Shown: positions 16,795-24,829, numbered from the stretch's first letter. The stretch is DNA of 64,000 bases from Pseudomonas sp. BGr12 (GCF_030272895.1 NZ_JALRNF010000002.1:124001-188000); one strand, 5' to 3'. Made by a program: numbers and translations. Notes: a model not told the origin generated them from the sequence alone.

Positions 16795-17624
16795 GCAACG
16801 ATCCCCTTGGCTGAATCGGAAAGGGTTTTGGCGTCGCCGAGAAAGTCCAGCAGCATCTGGTTGACCAGGCGCGGCGACTCTACCGGCATCATATGCCGTT
16901 GTTCGGCCAGCACCACGCTCTGCGCGCCGGGTATGCGCCGGGCCAGTTGCCGGGTCATGTCCGGGGTCGAGCCCAGGTCCCATTCGCCGGTGGCGATCAG
17001 GGTCGGCACCTGGATGCTGGCCAGGTCGTCGGCGCGGTACATGTCCTGGGTGGCGAACAGTTCGTAAGTGGTCAGGTAGCCCTGCGGATCGTTGCTGGCC
17101 AGGGTCTGGCGGATAGCGGCGATCTGCGCCGGGTTGGCGGCCTGGTACTCGCGGCTGAACCAGCGCGCCAGGGCCGCTTCGGCGTTGGCGTCGGGGCCGT
17201 GCTCGGCCGCCTGGGCGGTACGGGCGATGACCCCGGCGCGTTGCTCGGCGCTGCGGTTGAACACGCTGTTGAGCACCACCAGCGCGGCCAGGCGCTGCGG
17301 GTAGTGCAGGGCGAAGGCGCGGGCCACCAGGCCGCCCATGGAGAAACCGATGATGGTCGCCTGGGGCAACTGCAGGTGATCGAGCAGCTCGGCCAGTTGC
17401 GCGGCATAGCCGGGCAAGCCGCAACCGGGTTGCGGGCGCGGGCTCTGGCCGTGGCCGAGCATGTCGTAGGCGATGACCCGGTAATCACTGGCCAGGCCCA
17501 CGACCTGGCCGCCCCACATTTCTTTGTTCAGGCCCACGCCGTGGATCAGGACCACGGGCTGGCCTTGGCCGGTCGCCAGGTAACTGGTGCCGGCCGGGGT
17601 GCGTTCAGCAGCAGGCTGAATCAT
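16791..17624 (-). CDS. Alpha/beta hydrolase (PcaD/RutD-like)
   Basis: This 277-residue protein has a full catalytic triad: Ser95 in GFSMGG, Asp216 in GEWDLGS and His244 in EQRHMMP. The oxyanion loop is HGVGLNKEMWGG (29-40). The pattern is closest to 3-oxoadipate enol-lactonase (PcaD) and to RutD of the pyrimidine pathway. Together with a PcaC-like protein and a RutF-like reductase in the same operon, a ring-cleavage or lactone/enamine hydrolysis step is likely. It is 26 bases downstream of the AA_synth gene. Confidence 0.88.
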   Translation of the reverse strand: MIQPAAERTPAGTSYLATGQGQPVVLIHGVGLNKEMWGGQVVGLASDYRVIAYDMLGHGQSPRPQPGCGLPGYAAQLAELLDHLQLPQATIIGFSMGGLVARAFALHYPQRLAALVVLNSVFNRSAEQRAGVIARTAQAAEHGPDANAEAALARWFSREYQAANPAQIAAIRQTLASNDPQGYLTTYELFATQDMYRADDLASIQVPTLIATGEWDLGSTPDMTRQLARRIPGAQSVVLAEQRHMMPVESPRLVNQMLLDFLGDAKTLSDSAKGIVA

Positions 17625-17650
17625 CGGTCGCTCCTAGGGCGTCGTTATTG

Positions 17651-18241
17651 TTATTGCGCTTTTTCAGCGGCCAGCTCTTCCAGATCGATGTAACGGTTGC
17701 CGATGCGCGGGTGCAGGCGGCCACCGTCGGCGCAACCCAGGACCACGACGATCTCGTCGGCGCGGGGGGCGTCTTCGATCTGCATTTCCAGGGTGATGTA
17801 GTGCGAGCGCAGGCCTTCGTCGTCCTTGTGCATCATCGGGATCTGGATCGAAGTGCCCGGACCGCCGCGCTTGTTGGTGAAGCTCAGGTAGCTCTTGGCC
17901 TTGACCGCCTCGCGGTAGTGGTTGCCGAAGCGCAGGGTGTGGATCACCGCCGAGGCGTGCTCGATCTCTCCGTCGGCGCCGACCACGGCAGCCTTGCCAT
18001 AGGCTTCGATCTTGTCGGCACCGCCGATGGCGGCGCACAGACGCTCGACCATTTGCGCACCCAGGTCCGAGCAGTTGGCGCGGATTTCAGGCTTGAGGTC
18101 TTCGACAAAACCGCGGCCCAGCCACGGGTTCTTGATCACCACGGCCAGGCCGACCATGGTCACCGGCTTGTCGGTGGCCTTGCCCCCTTCGATGAAGGTT
18201 TCTTCGGCGTAGGTGACGATCTTGCGGATTTCGAAACTCAT
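17651..18241 (-). CDS. AA_synth-family (DUF1185) protein of unknown function
   Basis: This 196-residue protein matches the 'amino acid synthesis' family (PF06684): MSFEIRKIVTYAEETFIEGG at the start, KPVTMVGLAVVIKNPWLGRGF and AVIHTLRFGNHYREAVKAKSYLSF. The family name is historical and no reaction is well established to my knowledge; the fold is thought to be of the trimeric chorismate-mutase/YjgF kind. It is the first gene of the seven-gene operon, with AGGAG just before the start at 18241 and the GntR palindrome 43 bases upstream. Being first in a catabolic-looking operon argues for a degradative enzyme, perhaps an amidohydrolase or isomerase. Confidence 0.85.
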   Translation of the reverse strand: MSFEIRKIVTYAEETFIEGGKATDKPVTMVGLAVVIKNPWLGRGFVEDLKPEIRANCSDLGAQMVERLCAAIGGADKIEAYGKAAVVGADGEIEHASAVIHTLRFGNHYREAVKAKSYLSFTNKRGGPGTSIQIPMMHKDDEGLRSHYITLEMQIEDAPRADEIVVVLGCADGGRLHPRIGNRYIDLEELAAEKAQ

Positions 18242-18280
18242 GGGCTGCTCCTGTGCAGGGGGTGGTCTAGGTCTTGTTGT

Positions 18281-18298
18281 CTGATGGTATACCATAAT
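18281..18298. promoter_or_regulatory. GntR operator of the AA_synth operon
   Basis: Bases 18284-18295 are the perfect 12-base palindrome ATGGTATACCAT, located 43 bases before the first gene of the operon. The half-site differs from the hydroxyproline operator (TCGTAT) and fits FadR-class GntR proteins. The operon encodes its own GntR protein, the probable ligand. Confidence 0.72.
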
Positions 18299-18370
18299 AC
18301 TTTGCATGCAAGCGCTTCCTGCAAATTTCTCTGCCGGGGCGACGTGTGGGGGATGACGGGGGGAGGTGCA

Positions 18371-18435
18371 ATCGCGGGGCAAGCCCGCTCCCACAGGGTG
18401 GAATGCACCCTGTGGGAGCGGGCTTGCCCCGCGAT
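18371..18435. repeat. REP pair, head to head
   Basis: Inverted REP copies at 18371-18396 and 18411-18435 are separated by GGTGGAATGCACCC, which itself is nearly symmetrical. They lie between the methyltransferase stop and the operon promoter at 18281-18298. Confidence 0.9.
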
Positions 18436-18440
18436 AGGGT

Positions 18441-19487
18441 TTATTTGCGCGCTTCGAGGATCAGGTTGAACGGCGTTTCCGTAGCCCGCCGGAAGGTCTT
18501 GAAACCGGCTTCTTCAAACACGGCCCGCAACCGTGCCTCGCCGGCCTGCGCACCCAGGCCCAGGCCGACTTCCTGGGACAGCGAGTTGGGCGTGCAGATG
18601 AAGGTGGAGGCGGCGTAGAACAGGCGGCCCACCGGCGTGCTGTTGGCATCGAGGTTGTCACCGGCATAGGGCTCGACCAGCAGCACCGTGCCGTCGGCCT
18701 TGAGCGCCTTGTAGGCATGCCTGGCGGCGCCCACCGGGTCGCCCATGTCGTGCAGGCAGTCGAAGTAGCAGATCAGGTCGTAGTCATGGTCGGGGAAGTC
18801 CTTGGCGCTGGCCTTGACGAACTGTGCGCGCTCGCCCACGCCTGCCTCGGCCGCACGCTGGTTGGCCACGGTGATCGAAGGCGCGTGGTAGTCGTAGCCG
18901 ATGAACCGCGAGGTGGGGAAGGCCTGGGCCATGATCACCGTGGACGCACCATGGCCACAGCCGACATCGGCGACCTTGGCCCCGGCCTTGAGCTTGTCGA
19001 CCACCCCGGTCAGCGCCGGCAGCCACTGGCTGACCAGGTTGGCCTTGTAGCCGGGGCGAAAGAAACGCTCGGTGCCGCTGAACATGCACGGGTGGTGATC
19101 GCCCCAGGGCAGGCCGCCATCACCGCGCATGGCCGCGACCAGTTTGTCCTTGTCATGGTAGAGGGCGGCGATCACCGAGGCGCCACCGGCGGCGTACACC
19201 GGCGAATCCTCGATGGCCAGGGCCATGGCCTGTTCCTCGGGCAGGCGAAAGCGTCCGTCCTGGTGTTCCATGTAGCCCGACGCCGCCTGGGCGCTGAGCC
19301 ACTCGCGCAGCAGGCGGGCATTGCAGCCGGTCTTTTGCGCCAGTTGTTCGGGGGTGATGAACTGACTGTCAGCCATGGCCCGGTACAAACCCAGTTCATC
19401 GCCGAGGATCAGGTTGGCCAGCAGGGCGGCAGCGCCCATGTCATTGACCAGCTTTCCCATGAAGTCCTGTAGCTTGGCTTCGTCCAT
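18441..19487 (-). CDS. SAM-dependent class I methyltransferase with N-terminal winged helix
   Basis: This 348-residue protein has an N-terminal dimerisation/winged-helix domain (about 10-100: LLANLILGDELGLYRAMAD, ITPEQLAQKTGCNARLLREW) and a Rossmann methyltransferase domain with motif I KVADVGCGHG (171-180) and motif II CYFDCLHDMGDP. The layout matches a bacterial/mycobacterial family that resembles plant O-methyltransferases and Rv2258c. The substrate is unknown. The start at 19487 has AGGAGA in place. It seems to be a single-gene unit; its stop is next to a REP pair. Confidence 0.88.
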   Translation of the reverse strand: MDEAKLQDFMGKLVNDMGAAALLANLILGDELGLYRAMADSQFITPEQLAQKTGCNARLLREWLSAQAASGYMEHQDGRFRLPEEQAMALAIEDSPVYAAGGASVIAALYHDKDKLVAAMRGDGGLPWGDHHPCMFSGTERFFRPGYKANLVSQWLPALTGVVDKLKAGAKVADVGCGHGASTVIMAQAFPTSRFIGYDYHAPSITVANQRAAEAGVGERAQFVKASAKDFPDHDYDLICYFDCLHDMGDPVGAARHAYKALKADGTVLLVEPYAGDNLDANSTPVGRLFYAASTFICTPNSLSQEVGLGLGAQAGEARLRAVFEEAGFKTFRRATETPFNLILEARK

Positions 19488-19583
19488 TGCGTGATCTCCT
19501 GCAAGAAGTCCAACGTCAACGGGGCCGCCGCAGCCCGCGACGGCCTCGGCCATTTGTCAAAAGGGGCAACCTATCAGTGTAGT

Positions 19584-20180
19584 TCAGCGGGCCTGGCCGG
19601 ACGCGCGCTCGCGCAGGGCCTTGCTGATTTTTGCCTGGACTTCGTAGGCCGGTGCCTCGACGGCGTCGTAGTCGCGGGAATAGCGCCGGGCGAACTCGTC
19701 CACGCCCCATTGCTGGTACTGTTGCACATGGTGCAGCTCGTGGGCCCAGAGGGCGACGTCGTCCTGGGCGTCGGCCTCGTCGCGAAAGACGATGATGTCG
19801 ATCAGGGTCACGGCGTTGACGTCGGGGTTCTGCAGCACGGCACTGGCGCTGTCCAGGGCCTCCTGGTCGCCGACCTTGTAGCGCGCCGCATCCAGCACCT
19901 GGAAATCGTAATAGGGCTCCAGCTGGGCACGGATGTGCAGCGGGATGGGCAGCACGGTGCCGGCCGCCGCTTCGTTGCGCGCTTGCTGCAGGGCCATGGC
20001 CAGGGAGCTGCTGGCCATGCGGCCCAGATCGTCGAGCACGGTGCGGGCTTCGCCCGGGTCGATCGGCGAGCAGATGCAGCCGCCCAGGCAGATCTCGTAC
20101 TGGCCAGCGGGGCAGGCGGCGAGGGCGTTGAGCGGAAGTGTCAGGGCAAGACCGAGCAGCAGCGTTTCAACGACTCTCAT
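19584..20180 (-). CDS. Secreted DUF4157-like protein with HExxH motif
   Basis: This 198-residue protein has a clear signal peptide (residues 1-21, hydrophobic LLLGLALTLPLNALAA) and a cysteine-rich start of the mature chain (CPAGQYEICLGGCICSP). Residues 147-151 are HELHH in ALWAHELHHVQQYQQWG, the gluzincin-type HExxH zinc motif typical of DUF4157 proteins. It is likely periplasmic; whether it is a protease is untested. Its start overlaps the end of the TetR gene by 14 bases, so the two are probably co-transcribed. Confidence 0.8.
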   Translation of the reverse strand: MRVVETLLLGLALTLPLNALAACPAGQYEICLGGCICSPIDPGEARTVLDDLGRMASSSLAMALQQARNEAAAGTVLPIPLHIRAQLEPYYDFQVLDAARYKVGDQEALDSASAVLQNPDVNAVTLIDIIVFRDEADAQDDVALWAHELHHVQQYQQWGVDEFARRYSRDYDAVEAPAYEVQAKISKALRERASGQAR

Positions 20181-20721
20181 GCAAGGCCCCGGCGAGAAAA
20201 TCACGGGAAGCCTTGAGCACCTCCTGCTGGCGCGCTTCGCTGGCGAGCATGCGCGCAATCAGCAGTGCGCCCACGCACTGGCTGAGCAGCGCCCAGGCCA
20301 GGTCCGGGTCGCCCAGGGTCTGGGCCCAGGCCTGCTGCAGGTTGCATAGCCAGTGTTCGGCCTCTTCGCGTACCGGCAACGGCGCCTGGGCAATCTCAGC
20401 GCCCAGGGCCGGGATGGCGCAGCCACCCTCGCGGTTATGCACGTGGGCCAGGGTCAGGTACTGCTCCAGGCAGCGGCCAAGCCGTTCGCGGTCGATCGGC
20501 TGCTGGGCCATGGGGCTGTGGGACAGCTCGCGGCGCACGATCTCGGTGAACAGATCGTCCTTGGACGGAAAATGGTTGTAGAAGGCCCCACCGGTCAGGC
20601 CGATGGCCTTCATCAACCCGGCCACACCGGTGGCGTTGAAGCCCCCGCGCTTGGCCAGGGCACCGCTGCTTTCCAGCAGCTTCTGCCGGGTATGTTCCTT
20701 GTGATCGGTGGCGTAACGCAC
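20167..20721 (-). CDS. TetR-family repressor
   Basis: This 184-residue regulator has an N-terminal TetR helix-turn-helix (about 12-58; KRGGFNATGVAGLMKAIGLTGGAFYNHF) and a C-terminal ligand domain of the AcuR/NemR-like kind with CAIPALGAE (TetR_C). It is divergent from the SDR gene at 20813 and a near-perfect 16-base palindrome lies between them, so it probably represses both itself and the SDR/isomerase unit. The effector is unknown; electrophiles are typical for relatives. Confidence 0.88.
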   Translation of the reverse strand: MRYATDHKEHTRQKLLESSGALAKRGGFNATGVAGLMKAIGLTGGAFYNHFPSKDDLFTEIVRRELSHSPMAQQPIDRERLGRCLEQYLTLAHVHNREGGCAIPALGAEIAQAPLPVREEAEHWLCNLQQAWAQTLGDPDLAWALLSQCVGALLIARMLASEARQQEVLKASRDFLAGALHESR

Positions 20722-20781
20722 GCTGGCTGTCTCCGGTACACCTGCTTGACGAGGCCTGGATCATAGCATAGCGTTCGTTTA

Positions 20782-20797
20782 GTAAATGATCGTTTAC
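20782..20797. promoter_or_regulatory. TetR operator between TetR and SDR genes
   Basis: GTAAATGATCGTTTAC is symmetric except for one base pair. An overlapping element TTTAGTAAA lies at 20778-20786. The position between the divergent starts fits a repressor site controlling both directions. Confidence 0.65.
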
Positions 20798-20812
20798 CAA
20801 TGGAGGCGATGG

Positions 20813-21544
20813 ATGAACACGAACAAGAAAGTGGTGCTGGTGGTGGGGGCCGGGGATGCGACCGGTGGCGCGATTGCCAAGCGCTTTGCCCGTGAGGGCT
20901 ACGTCGCTTGCGTGACCCGGCGCAGCGCCGACAAGCTGCAGCCGCTGGTGGACGAAATCCGCGCCGCAGGTGGCGAGGCGCACGGCTTCGGCTCCGATGC
21001 GCGCAAGGAAGAGGAGGTGGCGGCGTTGGTCGAAGAGATCGAAAACAGCATCGGCCCGATCGAGGCCTTCGTGTTCAACATCGGCGCCAATGTGCCGTGC
21101 AGCATTCTCGAAGAAACCCCGCGCAAGTACTTCAAGATCTGGGAAATGGCCTGTTTCGCAGGCTTCCTGACCGCTCAGGCAGTGGCCCGACGCATGATCA
21201 CCCGTGAGCGCGGGACTATCCTGTTCACCGGTGCCACCGCCGGCTTGCGCGGCGCCGCAGGTTTCGCCGCGTTCGCCGGGGCCAAGCATGGCATTCGCGC
21301 CCTGGCCCAGAGCATGGCGCGCGAACTTGGGCCGCGAAACATCCATGTCGGCCATGTGGTGGTCGATGGCGCCATCGACACCGCCTTCATCCGCGACAGC
21401 TTCCCCGAGCGCTACGCCTTGAAGTCGCAGGATGGCATCCTGGATCCGGCGCATATCGCCGACAGCTACTGGTTCCTGCACGCGCAGCCGCGCGATGCCT
21501 GGACCTTCGAGCTCGACCTGCGGCCGTGGATGGAACGCTGGTAA
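20813..21544 (+). CDS. SDR-fold protein with Phe in place of the catalytic Tyr
   Basis: This 243-residue short-chain dehydrogenase/reductase homolog has the cofactor loop VVGAGDATGGAIAKRF (10-25). At the active site the usual YxxxK is FAGAK (Phe154, Lys158), and the usual Ser position lies in FTGATAG, with Thr or Ala instead. It therefore lacks the standard proton donor and may bind a cofactor without normal reductase activity, or use another residue. The start at 20813 has GGAGG six bases upstream. It is followed after 32 bases by a DsbA-like isomerase gene, and is divergent from a TetR gene. Confidence 0.88.
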   Translation: MNTNKKVVLVVGAGDATGGAIAKRFAREGYVACVTRRSADKLQPLVDEIRAAGGEAHGFGSDARKEEEVAALVEEIENSIGPIEAFVFNIGANVPCSILEETPRKYFKIWEMACFAGFLTAQAVARRMITRERGTILFTGATAGLRGAAGFAAFAGAKHGIRALAQSMARELGPRNIHVGHVVVDGAIDTAFIRDSFPERYALKSQDGILDPAHIADSYWFLHAQPRDAWTFELDLRPWMERW

Positions 21545-21576
21545 GCCCCTGACAACAACAAAAAAAGGACTGTGCA

Positions 21577-22167
21577 ATGAGCAAGAGCGTTGAATTTTTC
21601 TTCGACCTGGGCAGCCCCGCCAGTTACCTGGCCTGGACCCAGCTACCGGCGCTGTGCGCCCGCCATGATGCGCACCTGGTGTACCGGCCGATGCTGCTGG
21701 GCGGGGTGTTCCAGGCCACCGGCAACGCCTCGCCGGTGATGGTGCCGGCCAAGGGCCAGCATCTGTTCGTCGACCTGCAGCGCTATGCCCGGCGCTATGG
21801 CGTGACCCTGGCCTTCCCGCCGGGCTTTCCGATCAACACCCTGAACCTGATGCGCGGCACCGTGGCGGTGCAGCTGTTTGCGCCGCAGCGCTTCGAGGCT
21901 TATCTGACCGCCGTGTTCCAGGCAATGTGGGTGCAGCAGCGCAACCTGGGGGATCTGGCGGTGCTGGCATCTGTGCTGGATGAAGCGGGCTTCGATGCCG
22001 AACAGTTCCACGCCTGGACGGCCGACCCCGCAGTCAAGGCAGCCCTCAAGGCGGCCACCGACGAAGCGGTGCAACGCGGCGTGTTCGGCGCGCCGACCTG
22101 CTTTGTCGGCGCGCAGATGTTCTTCGGCCAGGACCGCCTGGACTTCGTTGCCGAGGCCCTTGGTTAG
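21577..22167 (+). CDS. DsbA-family 2-hydroxychromene-2-carboxylate isomerase-like protein
   Basis: This 196-residue protein of the kappa-class GST/HCCA isomerase family begins with FFFDLGSPASYLAW, where a Ser in place of the DsbA cysteines would activate glutathione. MLLGGVFQATGN and GVFGAPTCFVGAQMFFGQDRLDF are typical of the family. NahD-type members act in naphthalene breakdown; others are general GSH-dependent isomerases. It is co-transcribed with the atypical SDR, suggesting a joint role in handling an electrophilic or aromatic compound under TetR control. Confidence 0.88.
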   Translation: MSKSVEFFFDLGSPASYLAWTQLPALCARHDAHLVYRPMLLGGVFQATGNASPVMVPAKGQHLFVDLQRYARRYGVTLAFPPGFPINTLNLMRGTVAVQLFAPQRFEAYLTAVFQAMWVQQRNLGDLAVLASVLDEAGFDAEQFHAWTADPAVKAALKAATDEAVQRGVFGAPTCFVGAQMFFGQDRLDFVAEALG

Positions 22168-22273
22168 GCAGGACAGTCGGGTGTAGCGGCAATATTTTCG
22201 CCAACTGTATGGCCTGGGTAGGGCAGGACTCCGTTACTGTCGATACAGCCTTGAACCCGACGGATTGCCTGCC

Positions 22274-22894
22274 ATGCTCAGCTCACTCGACCTGATTACC
22301 GCCTTCGTGCTGTTCGCCTTCGTGTCCTCGATCACCCCGGGGCCCAACAACACCATGTTGCTGGCCTCCGGGGTGAACTTCGGCGTGCGCCGCTCGATTC
22401 CCCACGCCGTGGGCATCAGCGTCGGCTTCATGGTCATGGTGCTGGCGGTGGGCTTTGGCCTGGGTGAAGTGTTCAAGGCCTACCCGCCGATCTATAGCGT
22501 GCTGCGCTACGTGGGCGCCGCCTACCTGCTGTACCTGGCGTGGAAGATCGCCACCTCGGGGCCGCTGTCGGCGAGCAACCCCGAGCGCCGCAAGCCCCTG
22601 GGCTTCTGGGGCGCAGCGGCGTTCCAGTGGGTCAACCCCAAGGCCTGGGTGATGGCGGTGGGGGCGATCACCACCTACACGCCGGCCCAGGGCTACGTCA
22701 CCAACGTTATCGTCATCGCCGCCGTGTTCGCCCTGGTCAACCTGCCCAGCGTCTGCGTCTGGGTGATGTTCGGCAGCGCCTTGCGCAATGTGCTGCAGAA
22801 TCCGCGCTGGCTGATGCTGTTCAATGTCCTGATGGCCGCTTTGCTGGTGATATCCCTGTACCCACTGCTCTTTGTAGAATCGGGGTTTTCCTGA
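22274..22894 (+). CDS. LysE/RhtB-family amino acid exporter
   Basis: This 206-residue membrane protein has about six hydrophobic helices and the family's N-terminal signature SSITPGPNNTMLLASGVNFG. The later FQWVNPKAWVMAVGAI is also typical. It probably exports an amino acid or related metabolite. The ATG at 22274 is chosen over a TTG nine bases earlier. The next gene starts 18 bases after its stop. Confidence 0.9.
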   Translation: MLSSLDLITAFVLFAFVSSITPGPNNTMLLASGVNFGVRRSIPHAVGISVGFMVMVLAVGFGLGEVFKAYPPIYSVLRYVGAAYLLYLAWKIATSGPLSASNPERRKPLGFWGAAAFQWVNPKAWVMAVGAITTYTPAQGYVTNVIVIAAVFALVNLPSVCVWVMFGSALRNVLQNPRWLMLFNVLMAALLVISLYPLLFVESGFS

Positions 22895-22912
22895 AGATGA
22901 GTGCAGCGGCAC

Positions 22913-23782
22913 ATGCAGTTGATTCCCTGGTCCCATGACACGAGTGCTGGCTTCACCTTGCGCGGCTGGCGCTCACCCGCCAGCGGCAAGCCGCTGCTGC
23001 ATTTCCTGCACGGCAACGGTTTTTGCAGCCTGACCTACCAACCCTTGCTGGCGCGTCTGGCCGAGCATTTCGACCTGTGGCTGTGTGACGTTCAGGGCCA
23101 TGGCGACAGCGATCACGGTGGCCCGTTCCAGGGCTGGAATCGCACGGCGGAACTGGCTATCGAAGCCTTTGACAGCGGGCGGGCGGAGTACGCCGATGTG
23201 CCGCGTTTCGCGCTCGGTCACAGCTTCGGCGGGGTGCTCACCGCACTGATGCTGGCGCGCCAGCCGCAACTGTTCCAGCGTGCGGTGCTGCTCGACCCGG
23301 TACTGTTCAGCCGCTCGATGATGGGCCTGATGGGCGCTGCCGCACTGGTCGGCCTGCACCGTCGCCACGCCCTGGCGCGCAAGGCCGCTACCCGCCGCAG
23401 CCACTGGCCGGACCGCACGGCAGCACGTGCTTCGCTGGAAGGGCGGGGGATCTTCAAGGGCTGGAGCGAGCCTTCGCTGCAGTCCTATATCGAACATGCC
23501 ATTGGCGATTGTGGCGAAGGCGTGGTGCTCAAGTGCCGGCCGAGTCGGGAAGTGGAGATCTTCAGTTCCTTCCCCCGGCGCATGTGGGCCTCGTTGAGCC
23601 GGGTGCAGACCCCGAGCCTGGTGCTCTACGGCGAGACCACCTATCCCTTCGTGCCGCAGTCGGTGCAGCGTTGGGCCCAGGTCAATCGCCACGTTACCGC
23701 GACCCAGGTGCCGGGTGGCCACTGCTTTATGCAGGAAGACCCCAGCGCCAGCGCCGAGCGCATCTGCGGCTACCTGTTGTAG
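22913..23782 (+). CDS. Alpha/beta hydrolase
   Basis: This 289-residue hydrolase has HGNGF as oxyanion loop (33-37), the nucleophile Ser104 in LGHSFGG and a C-terminal His in PGGHCFMQED. The ATG at 22913 is used; a GTG at 22901 in the same frame is possible and would add four residues. The gene is directly downstream of the LysE gene. Its stop codon TAG (23780-23782) falls on the edge of a long inverted repeat. The substrate is unknown. Confidence 0.87.
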   Translation: MQLIPWSHDTSAGFTLRGWRSPASGKPLLHFLHGNGFCSLTYQPLLARLAEHFDLWLCDVQGHGDSDHGGPFQGWNRTAELAIEAFDSGRAEYADVPRFALGHSFGGVLTALMLARQPQLFQRAVLLDPVLFSRSMMGLMGAAALVGLHRRHALARKAATRRSHWPDRTAARASLEGRGIFKGWSEPSLQSYIEHAIGDCGEGVVLKCRPSREVEIFSSFPRRMWASLSRVQTPSLVLYGETTYPFVPQSVQRWAQVNRHVTATQVPGGHCFMQEDPSASAERICGYLL

Positions 23783-23906
23783 CCGCTGCCGCCAGGCTGC
23801 GATCGGCTGCATGTAGGAGCGGGCTTGCCCCGCGATTGCGCCGTATCAGTCTCATCGCATCGCGGGACAAGCCCGCTTCTACCGATCGCAGCCTGGCGGC
23901 GGCTAC
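23779..23906. repeat. Extended REP inverted repeat (BIME-like)
   Basis: A REP pair (23813-23837 and 23859-23882) is nested inside a second pair of inverted arms, 23779-23806 (GTAGCCGCTGCCGCCAGGCT...) and 23882-23906 (...AGCCTGGCGGCGGCTAC). The whole 128-base unit could fold into one long hairpin between two convergent genes (hydrolase and LysR). Confidence 0.88.
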
Positions 23907-23923
23907 AGGACGGTCGAGTCGGA

Positions 23924-24829
23924 TCAGTCGATATCGCTGGTGGCGAATTCGGCAGCGAGAAAGTCCAGCAAATGCCGCACCGCCGGCAACAGCCCCCGGC
24001 GCGAGGCGAACACCGCGTGCACCACGCCGCATTCCGGCGCCCACTCGGGGATAGCCCGCACCAGCGTGCCGCTGGCCAGTTCGTCGCGCACCACCACCAG
24101 CGGCACATGCACCACGCCAACGCCGGCCACCGCGGCCTGACGCAGCACCAGCAGGTCGTCGGTAACCAGTCGCGGCTGGTGACGCAGGCTGGCGCGGGCG
24201 GCGTCGGGGCCGACCAGTTCCCAGTGATAGTCGCGTTGTGGCTTGCCCCAATGCAGGCTCGGCAGGGCGCCGAGGTCGGCCAGCACCGGCCGCGTCGGCA
24301 GACGTTCGAGCAGCTCGGGTGCGGCCACCAGGCACTGGGTGCTGTGGGCCAGGGTCTTCATCACCAGGTCGCTGCTTTCCAGCGGCGGCACGCGCACGCG
24401 CAGGGCGATGTCGATGCCTTCCTGGATCAGGTCGACCTGGCGGTTGGTGCTTTCGATGTGCAACTGCACCAGCGGGCACTGGACCATGAAGCGGCTCAGC
24501 ATCGGCCCGACCCAGAAGTCCAGCAGGGCAGTGGGGCAGCTCAGGCGCACGATGCCCTGGGGCTCGGCACGGTTGCGCTCGATCAGTTCGGCCGCGCCTT
24601 CGGCCTCCACCAGCATGGCCACGCAGTGGCGGTAGTAGGCCTGGCCGATTTCGGTGACCGAAAAGTGCCGGGTCGAGCGCTGGATCAGGCGTACGCCCAG
24701 GCGTTCTTCCAGCCCGGCGATGCGCCGGCTGAGTTTGGATTTGGGCATGTCCAGGGCACGGCCGGCCGGGGCGAAGCCGCCGTGATCGACCACCTGGGCG
24801 AAGTAATACAGGTCGTTGAGGTCTTCCAC
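23924..24829 (-). CDS. LysR-family regulator divergent from pirin
   Basis: This 301-residue LysR-type regulator has an N-terminal helix-turn-helix (FAPAGRALDMPKSKLSRRIAGLEERLGVRLIQRSTR) and a LysR_substrate domain. The start is GTG at 24829, supported by GGAGA seven bases upstream. A far longer open frame (back to 25933) runs antisense through the pirin gene and is not accepted. The 99-base gap to the divergent pirin gene suggests that it controls pirin, as is common in Pseudomonas. Confidence 0.88.
   Translation of the reverse strand: MEDLNDLYYFAQVVDHGGFAPAGRALDMPKSKLSRRIAGLEERLGVRLIQRSTRHFSVTEIGQAYYRHCVAMLVEAEGAAELIERNRAEPQGIVRLSCPTALLDFWVGPMLSRFMVQCPLVQLHIESTNRQVDLIQEGIDIALRVRVPPLESSDLVMKTLAHSTQCLVAAPELLERLPTRPVLADLGALPSLHWGKPQRDYHWELVGPDAARASLRHQPRLVTDDLLVLRQAAVAGVGVVHVPLVVVRDELASGTLVRAIPEWAPECGVVHAVFASRRGLLPAVRHLLDFLAAEFATSDID

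Noticed and set aside
16795-17424. Extension of the aldehyde dehydrogenase frame into the hydrolase gene (possible fusion)
   Set aside because: The alpha/beta hydrolase with full triad is in another frame there; the dehydrogenase N-terminus at 16794 is normal.
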